Shown here: piece after piece, positions 34,027-41,939 of the stretch | Position numbering within the stretch: the first letter of the stretch is position 1 | How the letters are laid out: each line of letters opens with the position of its first letter | Origin: Asaia bogorensis | GTDB lineage: Bacteria > Pseudomonadota > Alphaproteobacteria > Acetobacterales > Acetobacteraceae | Assembly: GCA_945869965.1 (NCBI GenBank) | Contig: CAMBRC010000024.1 | Coordinates: forward strand, 1-47,338 | Direction: 5' to 3' | DNA length: 47,338 nucleotides | Made by a program: the position numbers and the translations under genes | Notes under the pieces: generated by a model | Database searches by the model: none | Told to the model about the DNA's origin: nothing | The model's input: only the letters and a program-made list of their open reading frames with translations

Positions 34027-34082
34027 GGAAGGGGTCTGGGGCGACGCCCCAGCGGGTTGAGGGCAGCGCCCTCGCCTTGCTT
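34027..34082. repeat. GC-rich palindrome, family A copy 4 (half element)
   Basis: It contains the two hairpins CTGGGGC-GAC-GCCCCAG and GAGGGC-AGC-GCCCTC that make up the right half of the long family A elements. It lacks the left half and central repeat. Its left end touches the TAA of the hypothetical gene (TAAGGAAGG) and its right end overlaps the stop codon of the convergent oxidoreductase gene (34081-34083). It is the simplest copy in the window. Confidence 0.75.
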
Positions 34083-35124
34083 ACTCTGCCGCGAGCGCTC
34101 TTGTTTCGGACATCTTGAATTCTTGGGCCAGCAGCGTGTAGCTCCGCCGCCGCGCTTCCGGGTCATGGGCGGTCGAGAGCACAACGACGTCTTCGACCTG
34201 GAGTTCGGCGGCCAGTGCTTTGAGCTTGGCGGCGACGATGTCGGGCGTGCCCCAAAAGCTCTCTTCGCGCAGGCGTTCGAGCTTGAGTTTTTCGGCGTTG
34301 GAATAGTTGTAGGCGTCGGCTTCGTCGGGCGAGGGCAGGGCGGCGAAGATGCCGCGGTCGCGCCAGATGCGGGCGAGGGCACGGCTGCTGAACAGGCGTT
34401 CGGCTTCGGCTTGGGTTTCGGCGGTGATGGCCCAGATGCAGACGGCGCCGAGGGGTTCCGGGTGGCGGGCGCTGGGGCGGTAGCCGGTGCGGTAGAGGTC
34501 TAACGCCTGGGCGGCGCCGTAGCCGTCGGAGATGAACCAGGCGAAGCAGTGTGGCAGGCCGAAATGGGCGGCAACCTGGGCGCCGTAGGACGAGCTGCCG
34601 AGGATCCAGGTTTCAGGGACGGTGGGGCCCTGCGGTTGGGCGGAGATGCTGCGGAACGGGTGGCGTTCGACCAGGGCTTCGCCGGCCATCCAGGCCATCA
34701 AGTCACGGACATCGGCGGGGAAGTTGTCGGCGGATTGGGCGGCGTTGGGGTTCAGGGCGTGGGCGGTCAGGCCGTCTGAGCCCGGGGCGCGGCCGAGGCC
34801 GAGGTCGATGCGGCCGGGGGCGATGGCTTCCAGCACGCGGAACTGCTCGGCGACCTTGAGGGCGGAATAGTGCGGCAGCATGACGCCCGCGCTGCCGATG
34901 CGGATGCGGCTGGTGGTGGCGGCCAGGGCTGCCATCAGGACTTCGGGTGCCGAGCCGGCGATGGAGGCGGAGTTGTGGTGTTCGGCGACCCAGTAGCGGT
35001 GGTAGCCCAGGGCCTCGCAGTGTTTGACCAGGGCGAGGCTCTCGCGGATCGAGGCGTCGGGCGAGCGGCCGGAGACGACGGTGGACTGGTCGAGCACGGA
35101 TAGTCTTAGTTCCATTGGGCGCAT
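34081..35124 (-). CDS. LLM-class flavin-dependent oxidoreductase
   Basis: This is a bacterial luciferase-like monooxygenase-fold protein of 347 residues, F420- or FMN-dependent. It begins MRPMELRLSVLDQSTVVSGR, then HCEALGYHRYWVAEHHNSAS, the conserved flavin-site block of the MsnO8/LuxA-like group. VLEAIAPGRIDLGLGRAPGS and the C-terminal GTPDIVAAKLKALAAELQVE are also standard. ATG 35124 has AGGGA about 7 bases upstream; ATG 35115 is a weaker option. Substrate is unknown. The gene is 14 bases downstream of the DUF445 gene and probably shares its transcript. Its stop lies in the palindromic half-element. Confidence 0.9.
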   Translation of the reverse strand: MRPMELRLSVLDQSTVVSGRSPDASIRESLALVKHCEALGYHRYWVAEHHNSASIAGSAPEVLMAALAATTSRIRIGSAGVMLPHYSALKVAEQFRVLEAIAPGRIDLGLGRAPGSDGLTAHALNPNAAQSADNFPADVRDLMAWMAGEALVERHPFRSISAQPQGPTVPETWILGSSSYGAQVAAHFGLPHCFAWFISDGYGAAQALDLYRTGYRPSARHPEPLGAVCIWAITAETQAEAERLFSSRALARIWRDRGIFAALPSPDEADAYNYSNAEKLKLERLREESFWGTPDIVAAKLKALAAELQVEDVVVLSTAHDPEARRRSYTLLAQEFKMSETRALAAE

Positions 35125-35138
35125 CGGGTGGTCCCTTG

Positions 35139-36419
35139 TCAGAAGGCGACGGTACCAAAGATCGCACGCAGCACGGCATAGGCAAGCCCGCCGACGACGA
35201 AGCCGACCAGGGTGCCGTTGATGCGGACGTACTGCAGGTCCGGGCCGATGCGCAGTTCGAGCTTTTCGGTGATGGTTTTCGCGTCCCAGCCGGCGACAAC
35301 GTCGGCGATGAAGCCGGAGATTTGCGCCTGTCCGGCCGGGATCAGGCCGGCGACCAGGCCTTGGACGGTGGTTTGCAGCCGGGCGTGGGCGCCGGGGTCG
35401 GTGGCCAGCATGGTGCCGAGATTGCCCAGCGCCTGTTCCAGGAAGGCGACGGTGCGGCCGGTGGGGCGGCCGGCATCGGCCTCGAAGGCGATGCGCATGC
35501 GCGACCAGACATCCCAGAACCAGGCGCGGACGGATTCGTGCGCCACCACCCGGCGCAGGGCGGCACCGATCTCGGCGGCGCGGGCGGGGTCTTCCTCGAT
35601 GCGGGTGATCTCGCGGCGCACCCATTCGTCGAAGGCGGCGCGCAGCTCGGACTGGTCGGCCTCCATCTTTTCCAGCTCGGCATTGATCACGCCGAGGACG
35701 CGGCTGGCCACGGTGGCGCCGAGCACCCAGCCGACGAGGCGGCCGCCCTGTTCGCGCACGCGGTCCTGGATTGCCTGGCGGATCGCTTCCTCGCGGGCGA
35801 TCAGCAGGGTTTTCACCTGGAGCATCACGTAGCCGAAGACCTCCTGATGGCGGCCGCCCTCGACCAGTTGGCGCAGGGCGCGGGCGATCAGGCGGCCGGC
35901 CTCGGGGCCGCCGAGCATGCGCGGCAGGATGCGGGTGATGACTTTGCGGGCGCGGCCGTCTTCCACTGTGCCGAGCAGGCGGGGCAGCATCCCGGCCAGG
36001 GCCTGGGCGGCGGGGCGGGCGGTGGCGGGGTCGGCCAGGGTGCGGGCGATGATGCCCGCCAGGTCGAGCTTGGCCAGGGTGCGCGCCACCTCGTCGCCGG
36101 TGAAGACGTTGTTGGCGACGAAGCGGCCGAGGGCGCGGCCGAGCCGGGCCTTCTGGGCCGGGATGATGGCGGTGTGCGGGATCGGCAGGCCGAGCGGGTG
36201 GCGGAACAGCGCGGTGACGGCAAACCAATCGGCAATGCCGCCGACGAAGCCTGCCTTGGCCGATGCCTGGAGGATCTCGGTGGCCAGGCCCGGCGGCATC
36301 CAATAGGTCGCCACGGTCAGGCCGGCCATGCCGGCGACCAGCCCGGTGGCCACCATCTTGTGGCGGCGCAGCGAAGTGCGGGCGGCGGCGTCGGGATCGG
36401 GTTCGTCGAGCTGTTGCAT
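35139..36419 (-). CDS. DUF445 family membrane-associated protein
   Basis: This is a 426-residue member of the DUF445 family, of unknown function. Family hallmarks are the N-terminal TYWMPPGLATEILQASAKAG and FVGGIADWFAVTALFRHPLG, followed by IPHTAIIPAQKARLGRALGR. Further on are long helical segments and the C-terminal block RINGTLVGFVVGGLAYAVLR ending in a hydrophobic helix. The protein is probably anchored at both ends and mostly helical. ATG 36419 lies divergent from the znuCB region and about 50 bases from the Zur-box-like site. It is followed within 14 bases by the LLM oxidoreductase gene. Confidence 0.9.
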   Translation of the reverse strand: MQQLDEPDPDAAARTSLRRHKMVATGLVAGMAGLTVATYWMPPGLATEILQASAKAGFVGGIADWFAVTALFRHPLGLPIPHTAIIPAQKARLGRALGRFVANNVFTGDEVARTLAKLDLAGIIARTLADPATARPAAQALAGMLPRLLGTVEDGRARKVITRILPRMLGGPEAGRLIARALRQLVEGGRHQEVFGYVMLQVKTLLIAREEAIRQAIQDRVREQGGRLVGWVLGATVASRVLGVINAELEKMEADQSELRAAFDEWVRREITRIEEDPARAAEIGAALRRVVAHESVRAWFWDVWSRMRIAFEADAGRPTGRTVAFLEQALGNLGTMLATDPGAHARLQTTVQGLVAGLIPAGQAQISGFIADVVAGWDAKTITEKLELRIGPDLQYVRINGTLVGFVVGGLAYAVLRAIFGTVAF

Positions 36420-36467
36420 GCAACGCTGATATCATGCCGCGCGGGTTTGCCGCCAAGGAGTGTGTTG

Positions 36468-36482
36468 TGTAATAGTATAACA
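36468..36482. promoter_or_regulatory. Zur-box-like palindrome upstream of znuCB
   Basis: TGTAATAGTATAACA is a 15-base imperfect palindrome with a central G. One arm is TATAACA and the other TGTAATA, one base away from the perfect TGTTATA. It matches the TGTTATAnTATAACA-type core of alphaproteobacterial Zur boxes as I know it. It lies within 130 bases of the zinc transporter genes. TATAAC inside it could serve as a -10 box, so repressor binding would block transcription. It also falls in the intergenic region shared with the divergent DUF445 gene. Confidence 0.7.
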
Positions 36483-36602
36483 ATGCAGTTTGCGTGGCCC
36501 ATTCCTGATCCGCTGGCGCTCAGCACCGGCCTGCCGACGCGGCTGATGGCGGCGTGCGGCGTGGTGGCGGTGATCTGGACGCTGGTGGCGTGGGCATGGT
36601 GA
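36483..36602 (+). CDS. Possible 39-residue small membrane protein upstream of znuC
   Basis: The open frame MQFAWPIPDPLALSTGLPTR continues into one hydrophobic stretch (LMAACGVVAVIWTLVAWAW) and overlaps the znuC start by 7 bases. Its ATG starts one base after the Zur-box-like palindrome and has no ribosome-binding site. If the palindrome contains the -10 box, the ATG would lie upstream of the transcript start. It may thus be a chance frame, a leaderless mRNA, or a shorter peptide from internal ATG 36546. Kept because it fills the gap and would be coupled to znuC. Confidence 0.35.
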   Translation: MQFAWPIPDPLALSTGLPTRLMAACGVVAVIWTLVAWAW

Positions 36603-37333
36603 CGCCGCCGGCCATTCGTGTTGACGGTTTGTGCTGCCGTTATGGTGCGCGCCGGGCGGTGACGGGGCTGAGCGGGGTGTTCGCGCCCGGCAGCCTGACC
36701 GCCGTGGTCGGGCCGAATGGTGGCGGCAAGACGACGTTGCTGCGCAGCCTGGCCGGGCTGCATCCCGGCCATGGCGGACGGATCGAGATGGGCGGGTTGG
36801 CGCCGCGTGACATCGCCCTGTTGCCGCAGGCCAGCGCGCTGGACCGCAGCTTTCCGGTGACCGCCGGCGAGGTGGTGGCGCTTGGCGGCTGGGGTGCGAT
36901 GGGGGCGTTTGGCGCGGCGCCGGTGGGGCTCGCGGACCGGGTGGATGCAGCGCTGGGGCAGGTTGGGCTGGCCGGGTTTGCCGGGCGCTCGATCGGCGCC
37001 TTGTCGGCCGGGCAGTTCCAGCGCGTGCTGTTCGCCCGGCTGGTGATGCAGGATGCCAAGGTGCTGCTGCTGGATGAGCCGATGACGGCGGTGGATGCGC
37101 GCACCGAGGCCGACCTGGTGGCGCTGATCCGGCGCTGGCATGGCGAGGGGCGCACGGTGATCGCGGTGCTGCACGACCTCGACCTGGCGCGCGACTTGTG
37201 CCCGCAGGCGTTGCTGTTGGCGGGCGAGGTGGTCGCCTGGGGGGCGACATCCGAGGTGCTGACCGCTGAGAATCGGCTGCGCGCCCGCCTGCTCGCCGAA
37301 GCGCATGAGTCGCCACGCCGGCGGGCCGCTTGA
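36596..37333 (+). CDS. znuC: Zinc/manganese ABC transporter ATP-binding protein
   Basis: This is the ATPase of a metal-ion importer, 245 residues, working on the cytoplasmic face with the ABC-3-type permease encoded next. Motifs are the Walker A GPNGGGKTT (residues 39-47), the LSAGQFQRVLFARLV signature, Walker B VLLLDEPMTAVD and the switch His in VIAVLHDLDLAR. The start ATG 36596 gives a standard N-terminus. Its stop overlaps the TTG start of the permease. The Zur-box-like palindrome upstream favours zinc over manganese as the substrate. No periplasmic znuA or zur gene is in the window. Confidence 0.88.
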   Translation: MVTPPAIRVDGLCCRYGARRAVTGLSGVFAPGSLTAVVGPNGGGKTTLLRSLAGLHPGHGGRIEMGGLAPRDIALLPQASALDRSFPVTAGEVVALGGWGAMGAFGAAPVGLADRVDAALGQVGLAGFAGRSIGALSAGQFQRVLFARLVMQDAKVLLLDEPMTAVDARTEADLVALIRRWHGEGRTVIAVLHDLDLARDLCPQALLLAGEVVAWGATSEVLTAENRLRARLLAEAHESPRRRAA

Positions 37334-38241
37334 TCGACGAATTCTTCTTCGCGCCGTTCATAGCCTTGGTTGTCGAGCCCTTCGGACTGGGCTTCATGCG
37401 CCGGGCGCTGGCGGGGTGCATCGCGCTGTCGCTGGCCGGGCCGCCGTTGGGCGTGCTGCTGGTGCTGCGGCGCATGAGCCTGACCAGCGAGGTGTTGCAG
37501 CACGGCGTGTTGCCCGGCGTGGCGCTCGGTGCGGTGCTTGGCGCCTGGCTGATGGGCGGGGTGGCATATGATGGCGCAGCACTGTGGTTCATGGGTGCTG
37601 GCGGGTTCCTGGCGGGGTTGGCCGTGGTGCTGCTGGCCGGTGTGCTGGCGCGCGCCACCGGCGGGCGGGAGGACAGCCAGCTCGCCGGGCTCTATCTGCT
37701 GGCGCTGGCGGCCGGCGTGGCGATCATTTCCGCCACGCGCGGGGTCGACCTGATGCATCTGCTGTTCGGCAGCGTGCTGGCGGTGGACCGGCCCGGCTTG
37801 CTGTTGATGGCAGGCGCCGCGAGCGTGGCGGTGCTGGGGCTGGCGGTGGTCTGGCGGCCGCTGGTGGTGGAGAGCTTCGATCCCGATTTCCTGCGCGCCA
37901 TGGGCGGGCGCGGCGGCGTCTGGCACCTGGCGTTCATGGCGCTGGTGGTGCTGTGCGTGGTCGCCGGGTTCACCGCGTTGGGCACGCTGATGTCGGTCGG
38001 GCTGATGATGGTGCCAGCGGTGGCCGCCCGGCATTTTTCCGCTCGCCTGGCCGGGCAGGTGCGTGCCGCCGTCGTGGTGGCGGTGCTGGCCAGTTTCGCC
38101 GGGTTGTTGTTGTCTTTTCATACCGACCTGCCGGCGGGACCGGCGATCGTGCTGGCGGCCGGGGTGCAATGGCTGGCGGGATTACTGCTGGGTCCACATG
38201 CCAGCCTGCGCGCCCGGCTTGCCGCAGCGCGTGTCGCGTGA
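37330..38241 (+). CDS. znuB: Zinc/manganese ABC transporter permease
   Basis: This is a 303-residue inner-membrane permease of the ABC-3 family with about eight hydrophobic helices. Family blocks include LAGPPLGVLLVLRRMSLTSE followed by HGVLPGVALGAVLG, and the metal-pathway-region segment VVAGFTALGTLMSVGLMMVP. The apparent start is TTG 37330, overlapping the znuC stop (TTGA), so translation is coupled. Zinc specificity is inferred from the upstream Zur-box-like site. The canonical SLxGDxxSH-type motif reads SLTSEVLQHGVLPG here, a mild variation within the family. Confidence 0.88.
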   Translation: MIDEFFFAPFIALVVEPFGLGFMRRALAGCIALSLAGPPLGVLLVLRRMSLTSEVLQHGVLPGVALGAVLGAWLMGGVAYDGAALWFMGAGGFLAGLAVVLLAGVLARATGGREDSQLAGLYLLALAAGVAIISATRGVDLMHLLFGSVLAVDRPGLLLMAGAASVAVLGLAVVWRPLVVESFDPDFLRAMGGRGGVWHLAFMALVVLCVVAGFTALGTLMSVGLMMVPAVAARHFSARLAGQVRAAVVVAVLASFAGLLLSFHTDLPAGPAIVLAAGVQWLAGLLLGPHASLRARLAAARVA

Positions 38242-38299
38242 CATCGCCGGGGCGTCGCGTCACTCTGGACCATAGCCGCACCTGCCAGGAGCATTGCCC

Positions 38300-38650
38300 A
38301 TGACCATCCGCCGCCTCGCCCCGGAGGCCCGGCTCGCCGGTGCCGTCGTTCATGGCAACACCGTCTACCTCGCCGGCCAGGTGGCCGATGACACCAGCCT
38401 GGATGGCGAGGGCCAGATGCGCGACATCCTGGCGCAGATCGACGCGCTGCTGGCCGAGGCCGGGACCGGCAAGCGGCATCTGTTGTCGGTGCAGATATTC
38501 ATCCAGGATTTCGCCGATTTTGCCGGCATGAACCGCGCCTGGGATTCCTGGATCGACCGCGACCACCTGCCGGCGCGCGCCACGGTGCAGGCGAAGCTGG
38601 CCAATCCCGCGTGGCGCATCGAGGTCACCGGGGTCGCGGCGATCCCGTGA
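38300..38650 (+). CDS. RidA-family protein
   Basis: This is a 116-residue member of the RidA/YjgF/UK114 family. Its archetype deaminates reactive enamine/imine intermediates to protect PLP enzymes. Blocks are VVHGNTVYLAGQVADDTSLD, MRDILAQIDALLAEAGTGKR, HLLSVQIFIQDFADFAGMNR and the C-terminal RATVQAKLANPAWRIEV. The conserved Arg that binds the substrate carboxylate is present in ARATVQAKL. ATG 38300 has CAGGAG 8 bases upstream. The GTG start of the channel gene overlaps its stop codon. The pairing with an ion channel rather than a catabolic operon is unusual. Confidence 0.9.
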   Translation: MTIRRLAPEARLAGAVVHGNTVYLAGQVADDTSLDGEGQMRDILAQIDALLAEAGTGKRHLLSVQIFIQDFADFAGMNRAWDSWIDRDHLPARATVQAKLANPAWRIEVTGVAAIP

Positions 38651-39600
38651 CCGTTCCGCCGGAGCCCCGCGTCGCTGGCCGGATCGACCGGCACTGGCTG
38701 CACACCGTCGCCTTCACCCTGGCGCTGGTCGCGCTGGTGACGCTGGCGATGGGTGCGGACCGGACGTTTGCGGTCACCGCCCTGGCGACCTGTGGGGTGG
38801 GGTTCGGGTTTTTCTATCTGCTGTTCGCGACCGGGGCGCATTTCGGCCTGGTGATGGCCAATGGGCTGGCGGTCTATGTCTGCCTGTTCGCCTTTTTCCG
38901 CGATGCCAATTTTGGCCGGGCGCCGGAGGCGGCGGTGCTGGTCGCCTTCGCGCTGCCGGTGCTGGCGTTTCTGGCCGCCTGTTACGCCCAGCGCGCGGCG
39001 ATCGGGCGGGCGCTGGGCGAACGCCACGACGAGTTGCCCAAGCATCTGCCGCGGCTGATCCGCTGGATGCCGGCGGCGGTGGTGGTGGGAGCGGCGTCGT
39101 TCGTGCTGCCCGAGACCGGGCTGGACGAAATGCGCCAGGGCCAGGCGCTGGTGGCGTCCATGGTGGTGATCGCGCTGTTCGTGGCGATCGCCGCGCGTGA
39201 CCTGGTGATGCTGTTGATCGACGTCACCACGGTGTTCGAGAGCGTCGCCGAGCGGGCGCACCAGATGGTGATGCCGGTGTTCGCCTTCCTGACTTACTAC
39301 GCGCTGGTGATCCTGGTGTTCACCTGCCTGTATCGCGTCGCCGAGATGGCGTTGGGCACCGGCCAGTTCCGCGTCCATGGCGAAATCCGCACGCTGTCGT
39401 TTGCCGAGGCGCTGTATTTCAGCATCATCACAATGGCCACGGTCGGCTATGGTGACATCGTGCCAGAGGGCGCGTTGGTGCGGGCGCTGGCCTCGGCCGA
39501 GGTCGTCTGTGGCGTGCTGCTGCTGCTGTTCGGCTTCAGCGAGATCATGCGTGCGCGCCAAGCCGTGCGCGGCCGGCACCAAGGCAATCGACCGGAATGA
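38647..39600 (+). CDS. Potassium channel family protein
   Basis: This is a 317-residue inner-membrane protein with several helices and a pore domain. The pore contains the K+ selectivity filter TVGYGD (in ATVGYGDIVPEGALV) after the pore helix SFAEALYFSIITM, and a following inner helix GVLLLLFGFSEIM. There are about five hydrophobic helices before it, so the layout is closer to six-TM channels without a charged S4. There is no obvious cytoplasmic TrkA-N domain. The start is GTG 38647, overlapping the RidA stop (GTGA). About 60 bases without features precede the epimerase gene. Confidence 0.88.
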   Translation: MTVPPEPRVAGRIDRHWLHTVAFTLALVALVTLAMGADRTFAVTALATCGVGFGFFYLLFATGAHFGLVMANGLAVYVCLFAFFRDANFGRAPEAAVLVAFALPVLAFLAACYAQRAAIGRALGERHDELPKHLPRLIRWMPAAVVVGAASFVLPETGLDEMRQGQALVASMVVIALFVAIAARDLVMLLIDVTTVFESVAERAHQMVMPVFAFLTYYALVILVFTCLYRVAEMALGTGQFRVHGEIRTLSFAEALYFSIITMATVGYGDIVPEGALVRALASAEVVCGVLLLLFGFSEIMRARQAVRGRHQGNRPE

Positions 39601-39664
39601 TCACCTTTACGGCCAAGTTCCGCCATGATGCCGGCGGAGAATGAAACCGCTTCAGGAGGGCATG

Positions 39665-40636
39665 ATGGATTTTTCCGGACAGCGGGTTCTGGTCACCGGC
39701 GGGGCAGGGTTCCTCGGCGCCAATCTGTGCCATGCGCTCGCCGCCCGTGGCGCCAAGGTCACCGCACTTGACGGGTTCCTGTTCGGCGGCGGCGCCAATC
39801 CGGCCAATCTCGACGGCGCCAATGTCGAGCTGGTCCGCGCCGATATCCGCGAGACCGATCTGCGCCCGCTCTGCGAAGGCGTCTCGGTGATCTTCAACCT
39901 CGCCGCACAGACCAGTCACATGGGCGGACAGCGCGATCCCCTGGCCGATATCGCCGTCAACGCCGTCGCCCAGGTTCGCCTGATCCAGGCCGCGCGCGAG
40001 GCCGCCCCCGATGCCGTGGTGGTGCACGCCTCCACCCGCCAATTCTACGGCAAGCCCGCCTATCTCCCGGTCGACGAAAAACACCCGGTCAATCCGCCCG
40101 ATGCCAACGGCGTGTCCAAGTTCGCCGGCGAGCAATACTGGATGATCGAACACCGCACCGCCGGCCGCCCGGTGGTCTCGCTGCGGCTGACCAATTGCTA
40201 CGGCCCCCGCCTGCGGATCCGCGACGCCCGCCAGACCTTCCTGGGCATCTGGATCCGCTGCGTGCTCGAAGGCAAACCCTTCGAAGTCTGGGGCGGCGAG
40301 CAGCTGCGCGACATGACCTATGTCGATGACGTGACCAACGCCTTCCTGCGCGCCGCCGCCACGCCCGCCTGCTACGGCGAGGTCTACAACATCGGCGGCC
40401 CACCCCCGGCCTCGCTGCTGGAGATCGCCGAGCTGATGCGCCACGTCGGCGGCCCCACCGTTCAGTTCACCACCAAGGAATTTCCCGCCGATCGCAAGAC
40501 CATCGATATCGGCAGCTACCATGCCGACGATGCGGCGTTTCGTGCAGCTACCGGCTGGAAGCCCGAGGTGTCCCTGGAGGAGGGGATACGGCGGTCGCTT
40601 GATTGGTATCGGACGCGGTTGCCGGCGTATCTGTAG
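39665..40636 (+). CDS. NAD-dependent sugar-nucleotide epimerase/dehydratase (extended SDR)
   Basis: This is a 323-residue extended SDR related to nucleotide-sugar epimerases and dehydratases. It has the cofactor motif TGGAGFLG at residues 11-18, the conserved NLAAQTSHMGG region and the LRDMTYVDDV block. The catalytic YxxxK motif is replaced: the position of the Tyr is Asn 148 (NGVSK, Lys 152). I recall related proteins with NGxxK in bacterial polysaccharide gene clusters, so the change may be a family property rather than a defect. ATG 39665 follows AGGAGG by 5 bases. The DegT aminotransferase gene is 137 bases downstream, which fits deoxy-amino-sugar synthesis. Confidence 0.85.
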   Translation: MDFSGQRVLVTGGAGFLGANLCHALAARGAKVTALDGFLFGGGANPANLDGANVELVRADIRETDLRPLCEGVSVIFNLAAQTSHMGGQRDPLADIAVNAVAQVRLIQAAREAAPDAVVVHASTRQFYGKPAYLPVDEKHPVNPPDANGVSKFAGEQYWMIEHRTAGRPVVSLRLTNCYGPRLRIRDARQTFLGIWIRCVLEGKPFEVWGGEQLRDMTYVDDVTNAFLRAAATPACYGEVYNIGGPPPASLLEIAELMRHVGGPTVQFTTKEFPADRKTIDIGSYHADDAAFRAATGWKPEVSLEEGIRRSLDWYRTRLPAYL

Positions 40637-40647
40637 AAAGCAAGCGT

Positions 40648-40744
40648 GTTCTTTTTTGAAAAAAAAGAACCAAAAAACTTTTATCAGTTAAGCTCGGCTC
40701 AAATGGATAAAGTCTTTTTGCTTCTTTTTCTTCAGAAAAAGAAG
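40648..40744. repeat. AT-rich paired-hairpin repeat, family B copy 3
   Basis: Hairpin one is GTTCTTTTTT/AAAAAAGAAC (40648-40657 with 40661-40670). Hairpin two is CTTCTTTTTC/GAAAAAGAAG (40721-40730 with 40735-40744). Between them run CTTTTATC and GGATAAAG inverted arms. The copy begins 11 bases after the epimerase stop codon, preceded by AAAGCAAGCG. It lies between two codirectional genes. Confidence 0.88.
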
Positions 40745-40773
40745 GCCTTCCTTCAACCTTTCCCGAGGCTATC

Positions 40774-41898
40774 ATGTCCGCCCCCATCACCGTTCCCCAG
40801 GCCAACCCCGGCGCCGGCTATCGCGCGCAACAGGCAGAGATCGATGCTGCCGTCACCCGCGCCCTGACCTCTGGCTGGTACATCCTCGGCGCCGAAGGAA
40901 AAGCCTTCGAGGCCGAGTACGCCGGCTGGATGGGCACCGCCCGCGCCATCGGCTGTGCCAACGGCACCGATGCCCTGGCGCTGGCCCTGCGTGGCCTCGG
41001 TATTGGCCCGGGCATGGCCGTCGCCACCGTCGCCCACACTGCGGTCGCCACCGTCGCCGCCGTCGAGATGGTCGGCGCCACCCCGGTGCTGATCGACATC
41101 GACCCGCTGCACTACACCATGGACCCCGCTGAGCTTGCCGCCGTCCTGGCCAATCCGCCCGCCGGCCTGCCACCGATCAAGGCCATCATTCCCGTTCACC
41201 TTTACGGCCAAGCCGTCGATCTGCCCGCCATCATGGCCACCGCGGCCCGGCATGGCATCCCGGTGATCGAGGATTGCAGCCAGGCCCACGGCGCTACCAT
41301 CGGCGGCCAGAAAGTCGGCAGCTTCACCGAGATCTCTTGCTTCAGCCTCTACCCCACCAAGAACCTCGGCGCCCTGGGCGACGGCGGCGTGCTCACCACC
41401 AACGACGACGCCCTGGCCACACGGATTGCCGCCCTGCGCCAGTACGGCTGGCACCAGCACTACATCTCCGACGAATGCGGCGTGAACTCGCGGCTTGACG
41501 AAATTCAGGCCGCCATCCTGCGCGTCAAGCTTACCCGGCTGGACGCCAACAACGCCCGCCGCCAGGCCATCGCCGCTGCCTACGAAGCCGCCCTGCCATC
41601 CGGCCTCACCGCCCCCGCGCGTCGCCCCGGCGCGAGCCACGTCTTCCACCAATACGTCCTGCGCAGCCCCGACCGCGCCGCAATCCAGGCCAGGCTGCGC
41701 GCATCAGGCATCGCCACCGGCATCCATTACCCGATGCCCGTTCACACCCAGCCGGCCTACAAGGGCCGCATCGCCCTCGGCCCCGCCGCCTGCCGCGCCA
41801 GCGAACAAGCCTCGGCCGAAGTCTTCAGCCTGCCGATGTTCCCTGAACTGAGCGACGAACAGGTCGCCCAGGTCTGCCAGGCCTTGCGCAGCCTCTGA
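40774..41898 (+). CDS. DegT/DnrJ/EryC1/StrS-family PLP aminotransferase
   Basis: This is a PLP-dependent sugar aminotransferase of 374 residues, which puts an amino group on a keto-sugar nucleotide (3- or 4-keto). The Schiff-base Lys 196 lies in [15 protein letters not shown]. It also has [16 protein letters not shown] near residue 60, [14 protein letters not shown] around 165-178 and the C-terminal [15 protein letters not shown] block. The neighbouring epimerase probably provides the keto-sugar substrate. Other glycan genes are absent, so the product (surface polysaccharide, glycan or secondary metabolite) is unknown. It follows a family B repeat. Confidence 0.92.
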   Translation: MSAPITVPQANPGAGYRAQQAEIDAAVTRALTSGWYILGAEGKAFEAEYAGWMGTARAIGCANGTDALALALRGLGIGPGMAVATVAHTAVATVAAVEMVGATPVLIDIDPLHYTMDPAELAAVLANPPAGLPPIKAIIPVHLYGQAVDLPAIMATAARHGIPVIEDCSQAHGATIGGQKVGSFTEISCFSLYPTKNLGALGDGGVLTTNDDALATRIAALRQYGWHQHYISDECGVNSRLDEIQAAILRVKLTRLDANNARRQAIAAAYEAALPSGLTAPARRPGASHVFHQYVLRSPDRAAIQARLRASGIATGIHYPMPVHTQPAYKGRIALGPAACRASEQASAEVFSLPMFPELSDEQVAQVCQALRSL

Positions 41899-41939
41899 CG
41901 CCTGCCGCATCCTCCCGGCTGAACTCCGGGAGGACCGCC

